Source: Klebsiella ornithinolytica NBRC 105727 = ATCC 31898
Lineage (GTDB): Bacteria > Pseudomonadota > Gammaproteobacteria > Enterobacterales > Enterobacteriaceae
Reading direction: 5' to 3'
DNA: 64,000 bases
Assembly (NCBI RefSeq): GCF_001598295.1
Contig: NZ_BCYR01000007.1
Location: 1-64,000, forward strand
Part shown: piece after piece, positions 34,061-43,817 of the stretch
How the letters are laid out: every line of letters begins with the position of its first letter
Numbering within the stretch: position 1 is the first letter of the stretch
The notes under the pieces: generated by a model
What the model was told of the DNA's origin: nothing
What the model saw: only the letters and a program-made list of their open reading frames with translations
Databases searched by the model: none
Position numbers and translations under genes: made by a program

Positions 34061-35263
34061 ATGAAAAGATTAACACCCGCGTTGCTTGCTGTTTGTCTGG
34101 CATGCAGTTTTTCCCCCGCTGCACTGGCCGCCGAGGCGCTGCAAACGCGCGCATTTCGCGCGCTGCCTGCGGATTTTATTAAAGGCGCTGATATCTCTAC
34201 GCTGCTGGATGCGGAAAAGCACGGGGCAAAGTTTTATAACCACAACAACCAGCAGCAGGATCCGATCGCCATTTTGAAGGCCGATGGCGTGAACTATGTC
34301 CGCCTGCGCCTGTGGGTTGACCCGAAAGATGCGCAGGGTCAGGGCTACGGCGGCGGTGATAACGATCTGGCGGCGACGCTGGCGCTGGCGAAGCGGGCAA
34401 AAGCGCAGGGTATGAAGCTGCTGCTGGATTTCCACTACAGCGATTTCTGGACCGACCCGGGTAAACAATTCAAACCGAAAGCCTGGGAAAAAATGGATTA
34501 TCCGCAGCTGAAAACGACCATTCACGACTACACCCGTGACACCATCGCCCGCTTTAAACAGGAAGGCGTTCTGCCGGATATGGTGCAGATTGGCAATGAG
34601 ATAAATGGCGGCATGCTGTGGCCGGAAGGCAAAAGCTGGGGGCAGGGCGGCGGTGAATTTGACCGTCTGGCTGGCCTGCTGAATGCGGCAATCGACGGCC
34701 TGAAAGAGAATCTGCAGAATGGCGAGCAGGTGAAAATCATGCTTCATCTGGCTGAAGGCACTAAGAACGATACCTTCCGCTGGTGGTTTGATGAAATCAG
34801 TAAGCGCAACGTACCGTACGACATCATCGGTCTGTCGATGTACACCTACTGGAACGGCCCGATTAGTGCGCTGAAAGCGAATATGGATGATATCAGCAGG
34901 CGCTATAACAAAGATGTGATCGTCGTGGAAGCCGCCTATGCCTATACCCTGGAAAATTGCGATAACGCGGAAAACAGTTTCCAGGCCAAAGAAGAAAAAG
35001 AGGGCGGTTATCCGGCCACGGTACAGGGACAATATAATTATATCCACGATTTAATGCAGGCCGTTGCCGATGTTCCCGACCAGCGCGGGAAAGGTATTTT
35101 TTATTGGGAACCGACCTGGATCGCCGTGCCGGGAAATACCTGGGCTACACCGGCGGGAATGAAATATATCCACGATGAATGGAAGCAGGGTAATGCCCGG
35201 GAAAATCAGGCGCTGTTTGATTGCCAGGGAAAAGTATTACCTTCAGCAAAAGTCTTTAATTAA
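34061..35263 (+). CDS. ganA: Endo-beta-1,4-galactanase, GH53
   Basis: The 400-residue enzyme has a signal peptide (cleavage near ALAAEA, residue 24), so it acts in the periplasm or outside. Family GH53 motifs are VRLRLWVDP, DFHYSDFWTDPG and the acid/base glutamate in GNEINGGMLWP. The nucleophile glutamate is in VVEAAYAYT, and WEPTWI lies near the end. It cuts beta-1,4-galactan chains into oligosaccharides for import. In Bacillus the name ganA is used for the GH42 enzyme and ganB for the GH53 enzyme. Here I follow the Dickeya convention. It begins 4 bases after ganG. Confidence 0.9.
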   Translation: MKRLTPALLAVCLACSFSPAALAAEALQTRAFRALPADFIKGADISTLLDAEKHGAKFYNHNNQQQDPIAILKADGVNYVRLRLWVDPKDAQGQGYGGGDNDLAATLALAKRAKAQGMKLLLDFHYSDFWTDPGKQFKPKAWEKMDYPQLKTTIHDYTRDTIARFKQEGVLPDMVQIGNEINGGMLWPEGKSWGQGGGEFDRLAGLLNAAIDGLKENLQNGEQVKIMLHLAEGTKNDTFRWWFDEISKRNVPYDIIGLSMYTYWNGPISALKANMDDISRRYNKDVIVVEAAYAYTLENCDNAENSFQAKEEKEGGYPATVQGQYNYIHDLMQAVADVPDQRGKGIFYWEPTWIAVPGNTWATPAGMKYIHDEWKQGNARENQALFDCQGKVLPSAKVFN

Positions 35264-35294
35264 TCGTTAAGTTTTACACTTCAGGATGTTTATT

Positions 35295-37352
35295 ATGAAT
35301 AAATTTGCGCCTTTGAGTCCGAAGGTCAATGCGCTATTGCATGGCGCTGACTATAACCCGGAACAGTGGGAAAATTATCCCGGTATTATCGATCAAGATA
35401 TTGCCATGATGCAGCAGGCTAAATGCAATGTCATGTCGGTGGGGATTTTCAGCTGGGCCAAACTTGAACCTCAGGAAGGCGTATTTGAATTTGGCTGGCT
35501 GGACAGCATTCTGGATAAGCTGTACGCCGCCGGTATTCACGTATTTCTGGCTACGCCAAGCGGCGCGCGCCCGGCCTGGATGTCGCAGGCCTATCCGCAG
35601 GTGCTGCGAGTGGGGCGCGACCGGGTACCGGCGCTGCACGGCGGACGGCATAACCACTGTATGACGTCACCGGTTTATCGGGAGAAGATTTTTAAAATCA
35701 ACAGCCTGCTCGCGGAACGCTACGCACAGCATCCGGCGGTTCTCGGCTGGCATATTTCCAATGAATATGGCGGAGATTGCCATTGTGAACGCTGTCAGGC
35801 GCGGTTCCGCGACTGGCTGAAAGCGCGTTATCAAACGCTGGATAATCTCAATCACGCCTGGTGGAGCACTTTCTGGAGCCATACCTACAGCGACTGGTCG
35901 CAGATTGAGTCGCCGGCACCGCAGGGGGAAGTGTCCATTCACGGGCTGAACCTTGACTGGCGTCGCTTTAACACGGCGCAGGTCACGGACTTCTGCCGCC
36001 ATGAGATTGCCCCGCTGAAGGCGGCGAATGCCGACCTGCCGGTGACCACCAACTTCATGGAGTACTTCTACGATTACGACTACTGGCAGCTGGCGCAGGC
36101 GCTGGATTTCATCTCCTGGGATAGCTATCCGATGTGGCATCGCGACAAAGATGAAACCACGCTGGCCTGCTATACCGCGATGTACCATGACATGATGCGC
36201 AGTCTGAAGGGCGGCAAGCCGTTCGTGCTGATGGAATCAACGCCGAGCGCCACCAACTGGCAGCCGACCAGTAAGTTGAAAAAACCGGGGATGCATATTC
36301 TCTCCTCCATGCAGGCTGTCGCCCACGGGGCAGACTCAGTTCAGTATTTCCAGTGGCGTAAGAGCCGTGGCTCGGTGGAGAAATTCCACGGCGCGGTCAT
36401 TGACCACGTTGGTCATCTGGATACCCGCGTCGGCCGCGAAGTCAGCCGGCTGGGTGATATGCTCAGTCGTCTGCCTGGCGTGGTGGGCTGTCGCACCGAT
36501 GCGAAAGTGGCGATTATCTTTGACCAGCAAAACCGCTGGGCGCTGGATGATGCGCAGGGCCCGCGTAATCTCGGGATGGAGTATGAAAATACCGTTAATG
36601 AACACTACCGGCCATTCTGGGAGCAGGGTATTGCGGTCGATATCATCGATGCCGATGGCGACCTGAGCGCCTACCAGCTGGTTATCGCCCCAATGCTGTA
36701 TATGGTTCGCGATGGGTTTGCCGCGCGCGCCGAAGCGTTTGTCGCCGACGGAGGCCATCTGGTGACCACTTACTGGACGGGGATCGTTAATGAATCCGAT
36801 CTTTGCCACCTTGGTGGTTTCCCGGGACCGCTGCGCAACCTGCTGGGGATTTGGGCGGAGGAGATTGATTGCCTGAATGACGGCGAGCGCAACCTGGTTC
36901 AGGGGCTGGCAGGCAACGAAGGCGGGTTACAGGGGCCGTATCAGGTGCGCCATCTGTGCGAGCTGATTCATGCCGAAAGCGCCCGGCCGCTGGCAACCTA
37001 TCGTGATGATTTCTACGCCGGCCGCCCGGCGGTGACCGTGAATCATTTCGGCAAGGGGAAGGCCTGGCATGTCGCCTCACGCAACGACCTGGCTTTCCAG
37101 CGCGATTTCTTCGCGGTTATCAGCCGGGAGCTGGCCTTACCGCGGGCGATCGAGAGTGAGCTTCCGCCGGGCGTGGTCGCCACGGCCCGCACCGATGGCG
37201 AAACGACCTATGTTTTCTTGCAGAACTACAGCGCTCAGCAGCACAGCGTAAGTCTGCCGCAGGGCTATCAGGACAGTCTCTCCGGTGCGGCCATTAGCGC
37301 GCCGTTGACCTTAACCGCATGGGACTGCCGTATTCTCAGTCGTAAAGCGTAA
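35295..37352 (+). CDS. ganB: Exo-acting beta-galactosidase, GH42
   Basis: This cytoplasmic enzyme of 685 residues hydrolyses imported galacto-oligosaccharides to galactose. The GH42 acid/base is in WHISNEYGG, followed by the zinc-binding cysteine cluster GDCHCERCQ. The nucleophile glutamate is in VLMESTPSATNW. Domains follow in the usual order: catalytic barrel, a trimerisation domain of the class-I glutamine-amidotransferase fold, and a short C-terminal beta domain. No signal peptide is present. ATG at 35295 has AGGA nine bases upstream; the ATG at 35286 abuts the ribosome binding site. It closes the ganEFGAB operon. Confidence 0.92.
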   Translation: MNKFAPLSPKVNALLHGADYNPEQWENYPGIIDQDIAMMQQAKCNVMSVGIFSWAKLEPQEGVFEFGWLDSILDKLYAAGIHVFLATPSGARPAWMSQAYPQVLRVGRDRVPALHGGRHNHCMTSPVYREKIFKINSLLAERYAQHPAVLGWHISNEYGGDCHCERCQARFRDWLKARYQTLDNLNHAWWSTFWSHTYSDWSQIESPAPQGEVSIHGLNLDWRRFNTAQVTDFCRHEIAPLKAANADLPVTTNFMEYFYDYDYWQLAQALDFISWDSYPMWHRDKDETTLACYTAMYHDMMRSLKGGKPFVLMESTPSATNWQPTSKLKKPGMHILSSMQAVAHGADSVQYFQWRKSRGSVEKFHGAVIDHVGHLDTRVGREVSRLGDMLSRLPGVVGCRTDAKVAIIFDQQNRWALDDAQGPRNLGMEYENTVNEHYRPFWEQGIAVDIIDADGDLSAYQLVIAPMLYMVRDGFAARAEAFVADGGHLVTTYWTGIVNESDLCHLGGFPGPLRNLLGIWAEEIDCLNDGERNLVQGLAGNEGGLQGPYQVRHLCELIHAESARPLATYRDDFYAGRPAVTVNHFGKGKAWHVASRNDLAFQRDFFAVISRELALPRAIESELPPGVVATARTDGETTYVFLQNYSAQQHSVSLPQGYQDSLSGAAISAPLTLTAWDCRILSRKA

Positions 37353-37368
37353 TCACTGCGTTATCCGA

Positions 37369-37396
37369 GCCTGCTCCTGCGAGCAGGCTTTTTTTT
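37369..37396 (+). terminator. Intrinsic terminator of the ganEFGAB operon
   Basis: GCCTGCTC, loop CTGC, GAGCAGGC followed by eight T. Canonical form. The next gene starts only 26 bases beyond it. Confidence 0.9.
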
Positions 37397-37421
37397 ACCT
37401 TGATATTATCAGGAGTGCATG

Positions 37422-37736
37422 ATGGTAAGTTTAAAATCCTTTCTGCATTATTTCGCCCAGCCTCGCCAACCGGTGCCGTTAAGTGATGTTGAAAAGCAAC
37501 AGCTACAGGATTTAATTCAGGCGTTTGGTGGGGAGGGAAATATTGTTAATGTCGACGCCTGTATTACGCGTTTACGGGTCACGGTGAATAATCTGGCTAT
37601 TGTCGATTCTCAGGCGCTACAGCAGCAAGGGGCGCTGGGTGTAATTATTATCGGGCAACAGGTGCACGCTATTTTTGGCAAGCAGTCTGATACCTTACGT
37701 CAACTATTAGATGAGCATTTTACCAGCCGTAAATAA
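37422..37736 (+). CDS. Solitary PTS EIIB domain protein (glucose family)
   Basis: The 104-residue protein is a single EIIB domain of the glucose/N-acetylglucosamine type. The phosphocysteine is in NVDACITRLRVTV (about residue 48), and the characteristic GVIIIGQQVHAIFG follows. It has no attached EIIC or EIIA. It lies directly after the strong ganB terminator, so it needs read-through or its own promoter. Its role is not known. It might link galactan use to PTS state or phosphorylate a partner. The second of two adjacent ATGs has the better AGGAG spacing. Confidence 0.75.
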   Translation: MVSLKSFLHYFAQPRQPVPLSDVEKQQLQDLIQAFGGEGNIVNVDACITRLRVTVNNLAIVDSQALQQQGALGVIIIGQQVHAIFGKQSDTLRQLLDEHFTSRK

Positions 37737-37744
37737 AATTCATA

Positions 37745-37782
37745 AATAAAAAGGGATAACTCAATATAGAGTTATCCCCAAA
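37745..37782 (-). terminator. Terminator of ganL
   Basis: GGGATAACTC (37753-37762) and GAGTTATCCC (37769-37778). On the minus strand the stem is followed by CTTTTTATTT, so it fits the end of the ganL transcript. Confidence 0.75.
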
Positions 37783-37875
37783 ACAAGACAAAGAAAACAA
37801 TGGCAATAATCATTACCGGAGGGTAATTACGACCTTACAGCTGGAGATAAAAAGCTTCAGATAACAAAAATACGT

Positions 37876-39147
37876 TTACCACCAGGCTTCGACCTGGACG
37901 CCGAAGTTCCACGTATTGCTGGCGGTTTGATCTTCAAACGGTTTACCATTCTCGGAATCATTGAGATAGGAGGCAAAAATACGTAATTCAGGGCGTGACA
38001 TAAAGTCCGGGCCATCGGCCAGACCCAGCGCAATGGTGTATTTCTCGCCGGCTTGTTTGTAGTCGGTATTGTTCTTATAGCTGTCTTTCTGGTAGAAACC
38101 GCCGACTTCGCCAATCAGACGGACATACTCGGTGAACTGATACTGTCCGCGTGCGACCAGAGAGAGTAAACGCGTTTTATTGGTGTAATCGGTGATGTCG
38201 TCGGCGGAGCCCCAGGTCAGCACATGGTTAATCGAGAATTTGTCGGTAATCGGAATCAGACCGGTGTTGATCACGCGATAGCCGGTGGCATCGTTGACAT
38301 AGTTCCACATGTCGTACCAACCGCCGCCCTGGGAGACCATGTTCTGCGCCAGCCCTTTATTTGCATACTGCAGAACCAGCTTGTTGTAGCCGCCCAGCAT
38401 ATCCTGGCTGATTTCGCCGGTCAGCATCACGCCGTTATCGGCATCGTACAGCCCGCCGTAGCTATCCTGTTTTTTGGTGGTGTTGGGCATCGCGTAGTCG
38501 ATACCAAATTCGGTCCAGGCGCCGGACCACGGTTTCCAGCCCGCATAGCGCAGATCGACATAGTTGATATTGACGTTGCTGTCGCCGTCGACGCGGTAAT
38601 CGACGTCGTTTGCATCACCGCGGATCCAGGCAAGTGAAACGGCGCCTGGGCCTAAGGTATAGTTTTCGATCCCGGCACCGGAACCGGAGATGTTCCAGTA
38701 TTTGGTATCGATGATGTGCAGATCGTGGCGCTGATAGTAGCGCTTGCCGCCCCAAATGACCGCGTTAGGATCGCCGGGGATCAGGCCTTTAATTTGCAGG
38801 TTCAGCTGACGCAGGCCAAACTGCGCATCGTCATTGAGGGTGGTTTCGTTATCGTTAGAACCGTCAGAGACCATGCTGACCATGCTATCGAGATAGAAGC
38901 TGACGTCATCCTTCTTATACACCTCAGAACCCAACTCCAGCTCGCCATAGGTATCAGATTCGTTACCCAGACGACCAATTTTGTTTTTTTGCCATTCGGC
39001 CAGACTGCCATCCCCGGAGACCCCAACCCCGGCACGCATATAACCATGAAAATCGATTCCAGGAACAGAGGCGGAAGCCGCGAGCACGGATGGTGAAATC
39101 AGCGCGGCGGCCAACGCAACAGAGACTGTGCGCAGCGTAGTGTTCAT
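37876..39147 (-). CDS. ganL: LamB-type outer-membrane porin for galactans
   Basis: This outer-membrane porin of 423 residues belongs to the maltoporin family. A signal peptide (cleavage near SVLAASA) precedes GIDFHGYMRAGVGVSGDG, the LamB N-terminal pattern. The C-terminal residues NFGVQVEAWW end in an aromatic residue, as outer-membrane barrels do. In Dickeya, GanL is needed for uptake of galactan fragments. ATG at 39147 has GAGGAT upstream; an upstream ATG would add 11 residues before the signal peptide. It is divergent from ganR. Confidence 0.88.
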   Translation of the reverse strand: MNTTLRTVSVALAAALISPSVLAASASVPGIDFHGYMRAGVGVSGDGSLAEWQKNKIGRLGNESDTYGELELGSEVYKKDDVSFYLDSMVSMVSDGSNDNETTLNDDAQFGLRQLNLQIKGLIPGDPNAVIWGGKRYYQRHDLHIIDTKYWNISGSGAGIENYTLGPGAVSLAWIRGDANDVDYRVDGDSNVNINYVDLRYAGWKPWSGAWTEFGIDYAMPNTTKKQDSYGGLYDADNGVMLTGEISQDMLGGYNKLVLQYANKGLAQNMVSQGGGWYDMWNYVNDATGYRVINTGLIPITDKFSINHVLTWGSADDITDYTNKTRLLSLVARGQYQFTEYVRLIGEVGGFYQKDSYKNNTDYKQAGEKYTIALGLADGPDFMSRPELRIFASYLNDSENGKPFEDQTASNTWNFGVQVEAWW

Positions 39148-39416
39148 GTCTATCCTCTTATTGTTTTGTATTACGTTCACATTAACGGTGTCATGAAATG
39201 CCTAAACGTAACTTCAGGCAATTTAATGATCGTGATAGTGTGATTAAGTGCAAATAAAATGGCGTAATTTGTTACGGTCAGTGAGTCCATTCACAATTTG
39301 ATGTATTGTGAGCGTAATACTTTTATTGTCATTTTTTAGCATGGGAACGTTGCAGGGCGCGTTTTTTTAGATGGCCCCTGTTACAATCCAGGGATAACAA
39401 CATAAGGAACCGGACC
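39148..39416. promoter_or_regulatory. Divergent ganL-ganR promoter region
   Basis: No gene lies in these 269 bases. GTAATTTGTTAC is a short dyad near 39270. TGTGATTAAGTGCAAA near 39239 carries one CRP half-site. Neither is firmly assigned. Confidence 0.4.
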
Positions 39417-40490
39417 ATGAAGTCGAAAAGCGCAACCTTAGAAGATGTCGCGCGTCATGCAGGCGTCTCCTATCAGACCGTGTCCAGGGTGCTCAATAAA
39501 TCTGCTAATGTATCCGAGGCCACGCGTCGTAAGGTGGAGAAATCCATTGAGCTATTGCGGTATGTCCCTAACCGCCTGGCTCAACAGCTGGTGGGCAAGC
39601 AAAGTCGGACCGTCGGTCTGGTGACAATTTCACTGTCGTTGCACGCGCCTTCTCAGGTTGCCGCAGCGGTAAAACGCTATGCGAATGTGGAAGGTTATCA
39701 GGTGCTCATTTCTATGATTGATGAGAGCGTCAATCAAAGTATTCAGGAATCCATCAATGAGCTGAAGTCCCAGCTGGTTGATAAGGTGATCATCAACGTG
39801 CCTCTGGAGACCGAACAAGCCCAGAAAATCGCGGCTGACAATGATGATATCGTTTGTCTCTTCCTCGACGTCGATCCCTATAGCTCCGTGTTTAACGTTT
39901 CGTTTAACCCGGCTGACGGCACCCGCGCGAGCGTCAAATATCTGTATGAAATGGGTCATCGGGATATTGCGCTGCTGGCCGGGCCGGAAAGCTCCGTCTC
40001 GGCAAAATTGCGTCTGAAGAGCTGGATAGAGACGCTGGCTGGCTATGGGCTACAGCCGGTGACGGTGATTCGCGGGAACTGGGACGCGCAGAGCGGCTAT
40101 GCGGGCGCGCTGCAGATGTTGCGTGAGACGCCGAAATTTACGGCGGTGCTGGTGGGGAATGACCAGATGGCGCTGGGGGTACTGAGCGCATTTCATCAGC
40201 ATCAGGTGCCGATTCCCGGTGAGAAGTCGGTGATTGGCTATGATGATACGTATGAAAGCTCATTCTTCTATCCGGCGCTGACCACCGTGTCGCTGGATCT
40301 GGATTTGCAGGGTAAAGAGGCCGTACGCCGTATTCTTGCTAGCGGCGATGGCGAAACGTCGCATACCTCTTCAATCCTGCCTGCCCGGCTGGTCGTGCGT
40401 CATTCTACCGGGCCAAAAACGGAGCAGGGTAAAGACCTACAGGCCATTGCAGAACAGCTGCGTGCGCTTGCACATCAACTGAATCCTTAA
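39417..40490 (+). CDS. ganR: LacI-family regulator of the gan cluster
   Basis: This LacI-family repressor has 357 residues. The helix-turn-helix TLEDVARHAGVSYQTVSRVLN is at residues 7-27 (given here in 20 or fewer: TLEDVARHAGVSYQTVSRVL), followed by the hinge YVPNRLAQQLVGKQ and a periplasmic-binding-protein-like effector domain. It should respond to galactose or a galacto-oligosaccharide and control the gan genes. It resembles LacI itself in several motifs, such as SRTVGLVT and PAQVAAAVKR-like sequence, but sits beside a galactan porin gene and not lacZY. Confidence 0.85.
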   Translation: MKSKSATLEDVARHAGVSYQTVSRVLNKSANVSEATRRKVEKSIELLRYVPNRLAQQLVGKQSRTVGLVTISLSLHAPSQVAAAVKRYANVEGYQVLISMIDESVNQSIQESINELKSQLVDKVIINVPLETEQAQKIAADNDDIVCLFLDVDPYSSVFNVSFNPADGTRASVKYLYEMGHRDIALLAGPESSVSAKLRLKSWIETLAGYGLQPVTVIRGNWDAQSGYAGALQMLRETPKFTAVLVGNDQMALGVLSAFHQHQVPIPGEKSVIGYDDTYESSFFYPALTTVSLDLDLQGKEAVRRILASGDGETSHTSSILPARLVVRHSTGPKTEQGKDLQAIAEQLRALAHQLNP

Positions 40491-40575
40491 TCTCTCACGG
40501 GCGGTTCGCGCCGCTCGATTTTACATCCCTGAGCTTCTCATGGTTGATCTTTGTCTTTTTGCGGCGTAACCTTAT

Positions 40576-40590
40576 TGTTATGTTATAACA
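40576..40590. promoter_or_regulatory. Zur box upstream of rpmE2-rpmJ2
   Basis: TGTTATGTTATAACA differs from the Zur core TGTTATANTATAACA at one position and lies 18 bases before the rpmE2 start. Zur would block these zinc-free ribosomal protein genes when zinc is available. Confidence 0.85.
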
Positions 40591-40607
40591 TATCTGTTGA
40601 GGTTATC

Positions 40608-40868
40608 ATGAAAGACAATATCCATCCGCATTACCGTACCGTTGTGTTCCATGACACCAGCGTGAATGAATATTTTAAAGTGGGATCGACAATCAAGACC
40701 GAGCGCGTAATTGAACTGGATGGGGAGACCTATCCTTATGTCACCCTCGATGTGTCGTCCAAATCGCACCCGTATTACACCGGTAAGCAGAAAGCCCTCA
40801 ACAGCGAAGGCAGCACTGCACGTTTCCGCCAGCGTTTCGGCGGCTTTATTGATGCTAAAAGGAACTAA
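40608..40868 (+). CDS. rpmE2: Ribosomal protein L31 type B (zinc-independent)
   Basis: The 86-residue product ([19 protein letters not shown]) is the L31 paralogue without the CxxC zinc ligands, induced at zinc starvation to replace L31 and release zinc. A Zur box overlaps its promoter. The ATG at 40608 has GAGG upstream; the earlier in-frame ATG is not the start. rpmJ2 follows after two bases. In E. coli the homologue is ykgM. Confidence 0.95.
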   Translation: MKDNIHPHYRTVVFHDTSVNEYFKVGSTIKTERVIELDGETYPYVTLDVSSKSHPYYTGKQKALNSEGSTARFRQRFGGFIDAKRN

Positions 40869-40870
40869 GG

Positions 40871-41011
40871 ATGCAGGTACTCAACTCGTTGCGCAGTGCG
40901 AAACAGCGCCACCCCGATTGTCAGATTGTGAAACGCAAAGGGCGGCTGTACGTTATTTGTAAAAGCAATCCTCGTTTTAAAGCCGTGCAGGGACGTAAGA
41001 AGAGACGCTAA
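40871..41011 (+). CDS. rpmJ2: Ribosomal protein L36 type B (zinc-independent)
   Basis: This 46-residue gene reads [20 protein letters not shown] and ends VQGRKKRR. It is the L36 paralogue (E. coli YkgO), partner of RpmE2 in the zinc-starvation response. Its stop codon overlaps the end of the convergent GNAT gene by three or four bases. Confidence 0.93.
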   Translation: MQVLNSLRSAKQRHPDCQIVKRKGRLYVICKSNPRFKAVQGRKKRR

Positions 41012-41718
41012 TCTCCTGATGCACGGAAGCTCTCCAGCGTGGCGCGCTGCTGACCATCGGGGCTAAAGTTTCCGCTGGCCAGCCATCGCTGCATCGCCTT
41101 ATCTATCAGTGGCCACTCGCTGTCGATTATCGAAAACCAGTCGGTATCGCGGTTGTGGCCCTTTATCACTAACGCCTGGCGAAAACGTCCCTCAAAGTGA
41201 AACCCCAATCGTTGCGCCGCCCGGCGCGAGGGTTCGTTCAGGCTATTACATTTCCACTCATAGCGGCGATAGCCGAGCGTATCGAAGACGTAGCGCATCA
41301 GAAGCCACTGGGCTTCCGTCGCCATTGCGGTCCGACTGAGCAGCGGCGAGAAGTGCACGTGTCCGACTTCGATCACGCCATTTTGGGCATCAATACGCAT
41401 CAGCGCCAGGGAGCCGACGGGCTGTCGGGTGCGTTCATCCACGACGGCGAAATGGAGAGGATCGCTGAGCTTTTCCACGCTGGTTATCCAGGCGCTGAAC
41501 GTCTCTACGCAGTTGTCCGGTTCGCGCAATAACCACGTCCAGCTTCGGGTATCCGGGGCCAGCTGATGTGCGGCAAAGAGCGCGCTGGCGTGAGCGGCAG
41601 TCAGCGGCTCCAGGCGGCAATAACGTCCCTGGAGAATTTGACGTTGCGGAAACGGGCGCGGCTGCCAGTCGGGCAGGGCCTGGCCAACGGGTTGTCCGAA
41701 CGAATTATGTTGCTGCAT
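41008..41718 (-). CDS. GNAT-family N-acetyltransferase (RimJ/YdaF type)
   Basis: The 236-residue protein has the RimJ/RimL-type GNAT layout: [20 protein letters not shown] near the N-terminus, a [10 protein letters not shown] strand and the acetyl-CoA region [19 protein letters not shown]. The typical [16 protein letters not shown] helix follows. The substrate is unknown. AAGGAG lies six bases before the ATG at 41718. It is divergent from a MocR regulator, so that regulator may control it. Confidence 0.8.
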   Translation of the reverse strand: MQQHNSFGQPVGQALPDWQPRPFPQRQILQGRYCRLEPLTAAHASALFAAHQLAPDTRSWTWLLREPDNCVETFSAWITSVEKLSDPLHFAVVDERTRQPVGSLALMRIDAQNGVIEVGHVHFSPLLSRTAMATEAQWLLMRYVFDTLGYRRYEWKCNSLNEPSRRAAQRLGFHFEGRFRQALVIKGHNRDTDWFSIIDSEWPLIDKAMQRWLASGNFSPDGQQRATLESFRASGD

Positions 41719-41821
41719 GGGGGGCTCCTTATCTGCGGGGGAATAGCGTGAGACTAAAGTTTTACTGGTTCCATAAAAAGATCCATCAGAGTATGTTTTG
41801 ATGGTGCCACGAGGAGCCGAG

Positions 41822-43273
41822 ATGAATATTCCTGATGATGCCTTCTTCACCCTACTGGAACACACCTTGTCCCGGCGAGGTCATGAAACCCTTCAGCGCA
41901 CGCTGTATCGTGCGCTGCGCGAGGCGATTTTACAGGGAGCGCTGGCAGGCGGTAGTCGGCTGCCGGGTTCACGTGCTATCGCGACGCGGCTCAATTTGTC
42001 GCGTAATACGATTAACGGGGCGCTGGAGCAGCTGACCATGGAAGGCTACCTGCAGCGCAGCCGCCAGGGGACGTATGTGGCGACGCTGACCGCCTCCGGT
42101 GAGCGGGAAGGGCTACCGCTGACCATTGCGTTGCCGGAGCGGCTGATCGCGCTACCTCCCGGCACCCGTCGCGATTCGCCGACGCTGATATTTACTCCCG
42201 GCACGCCGGCGATTAACTATTTTCCTTTACCGCTCTGGCGGCGGCTGCTCGACAAGGTGCTGCGTGATGAGGGCCGCGCGCTGCTGGGTTACGGAGAGGC
42301 GGCAGGGGAACCCGCGCTGCGGGAAGCGATTGTCCGTCATCTGGCGCTATCTCGCGGGATCCGCTGCGACGCCCGGCAAATCGTGATTACCGAAGGCGCG
42401 CTCGAAGGCGTCAACCTCTGTACCCATCTGCTGAGCGAAGCGGGTGACACCGCATGGGTTGAAGAGCCGGGATATCCCGGCGCGAAGAGCGTATTTATGA
42501 AGGCCGGGTTACAGGTAAAAGGGATGCCGGTAGACAGTGAAGGGATGTGTCCGGACATGGACGAGAACCTGCCGCCGCGGCTGATTTTTACCTCGCCTTC
42601 GCATCAATATCCCTGTGGCGCGGTGATGAGCGCAGGCAGGCGTCTGGCGCTGCTGGAATATGCCCGCCAGCATGATGCATGGATTGTTGAAGATGATTAC
42701 GACAGCGAGTTTCGCTATAGCGGGGAACCTGTTCCGGCCATGTCAGGGATGATGAAACAGGCGCCGGTGGTCTATATTGGCACCTTCAGCAAGACGTTGT
42801 TTCCGGCGCTGCGCATTGGTTTCGTGGTGATGCCTCCCGCCCTGGCGCAAGCCGCTCAGGGATTCGTGGGATCGCTGCTGCGCGGTGGTCACCGGGCTGA
42901 ACAGCGAGCGCTGGCGTTGTTTATCGAAGAGGGGCATTACGCGCGTCATCTGGCGGCGATGCGGCGCTTGTATCGCCGGCGACAGCTGCAGCTCCGTGAG
43001 GTGCTGGCAGCGGAGCTGACGCAACCTTTTGCTCTTCTCGGTGGCGAGGGCGGACTGCACCTGGCGGTAGCCATTGACGGGATAGACGATGGAGCGGTGG
43101 TGGAACAGGCGCGGCTGTATCAACAAGCACCGGCGGCATTAAGCCGGTTTTACCTTGATACACAACGCGCGCGAAGCGGGCTGGTGCTGGGATATGGCAA
43201 TACGTCCGCCTCGCATTTTGGCCCTGCGGTGCGGACGTTGAATCGTCTTATTGAGCGGTATCGACGCGGGTGA
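41822..43273 (+). CDS. MocR-family regulator (PdxR-like)
   Basis: A 483-residue MocR protein: GntR-type winged helix ([18 protein letters not shown] around residues 46-63) joined to an aminotransferase-like domain with the PLP lysine in [16 protein letters not shown]. PdxR-type regulators control PLP synthesis genes, but no pdx gene is near, so the target is probably the divergent GNAT gene. ATG at 41822 follows GAGGAGCCGAG. The 3' end overlaps the convergent ylaC by 26 bases. Confidence 0.82.
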   Translation: MNIPDDAFFTLLEHTLSRRGHETLQRTLYRALREAILQGALAGGSRLPGSRAIATRLNLSRNTINGALEQLTMEGYLQRSRQGTYVATLTASGEREGLPLTIALPERLIALPPGTRRDSPTLIFTPGTPAINYFPLPLWRRLLDKVLRDEGRALLGYGEAAGEPALREAIVRHLALSRGIRCDARQIVITEGALEGVNLCTHLLSEAGDTAWVEEPGYPGAKSVFMKAGLQVKGMPVDSEGMCPDMDENLPPRLIFTSPSHQYPCGAVMSAGRRLALLEYARQHDAWIVEDDYDSEFRYSGEPVPAMSGMMKQAPVVYIGTFSKTLFPALRIGFVVMPPALAQAAQGFVGSLLRGGHRAEQRALALFIEEGHYARHLAAMRRLYRRRQLQLREVLAAELTQPFALLGGEGGLHLAVAIDGIDDGAVVEQARLYQQAPAALSRFYLDTQRARSGLVLGYGNTSASHFGPAVRTLNRLIERYRRG

Positions 43274-43718
43274 GGCTGAAGATATCGTAGAACGAGAGTT
43301 CACCTTTCGTCGCCACCATTTTTTGTAGCTGGGTTTTCTGCTCGCCGGCCACCCGGGGTGACTGCATAATGCGTTCGATCAGCTGCTGAGGGACATATCG
43401 CGTGTTGTACCACTCCCCGTTGTAGCAAACGCGAAAATCCAGGACATCGATATCTTCGTAGCGGTAGCGCGGGTAGACGTCAAAAAAGAAGAAGCCGTTT
43501 AACAGGGCGAACAGAACCACCAGTAGCCAAACTGAATCGGCCAGCGTTTCCGATGTCAGCATGACCACGAACGTCGCGAGGAACGCGGCGTACATTGCGA
43601 CGAACAGCCACGGATGATTGCGAATAAAACTGATACTAAAGCGCGGACGGTTGTCGCGCTTCTCTTTCACATTGAGCTCATCAATCGTGTTTGTCAGCAG
43701 TTGCTGTATTTCTGTCAT
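43248..43718 (-). CDS. ylaC: YlaC membrane protein
   Basis: The 156-residue inner-membrane protein has two adjacent hydrophobic helices (residues about 35-75) and a soluble C-terminus. It has the same length as E. coli YlaC. The function is unknown. It lies between ylaB and maa in E. coli and keeps that order here apart from the inserted gan region. Confidence 0.92.
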   Translation of the reverse strand: MTEIQQLLTNTIDELNVKEKRDNRPRFSISFIRNHPWLFVAMYAAFLATFVVMLTSETLADSVWLLVVLFALLNGFFFFDVYPRYRYEDIDVLDFRVCYNGEWYNTRYVPQQLIERIMQSPRVAGEQKTQLQKMVATKGELSFYDIFSLTRVDTAQ

Positions 43719-43817
43719 CTTGGTCCCCGAATTCTGCTAAGGCTCAGCCTGAAGGCTATTTTATGTTGCGGGAATCTCTCGGGAAAGTAACAGATCAGTT
43801 GCAGAAAAGCATAACAG

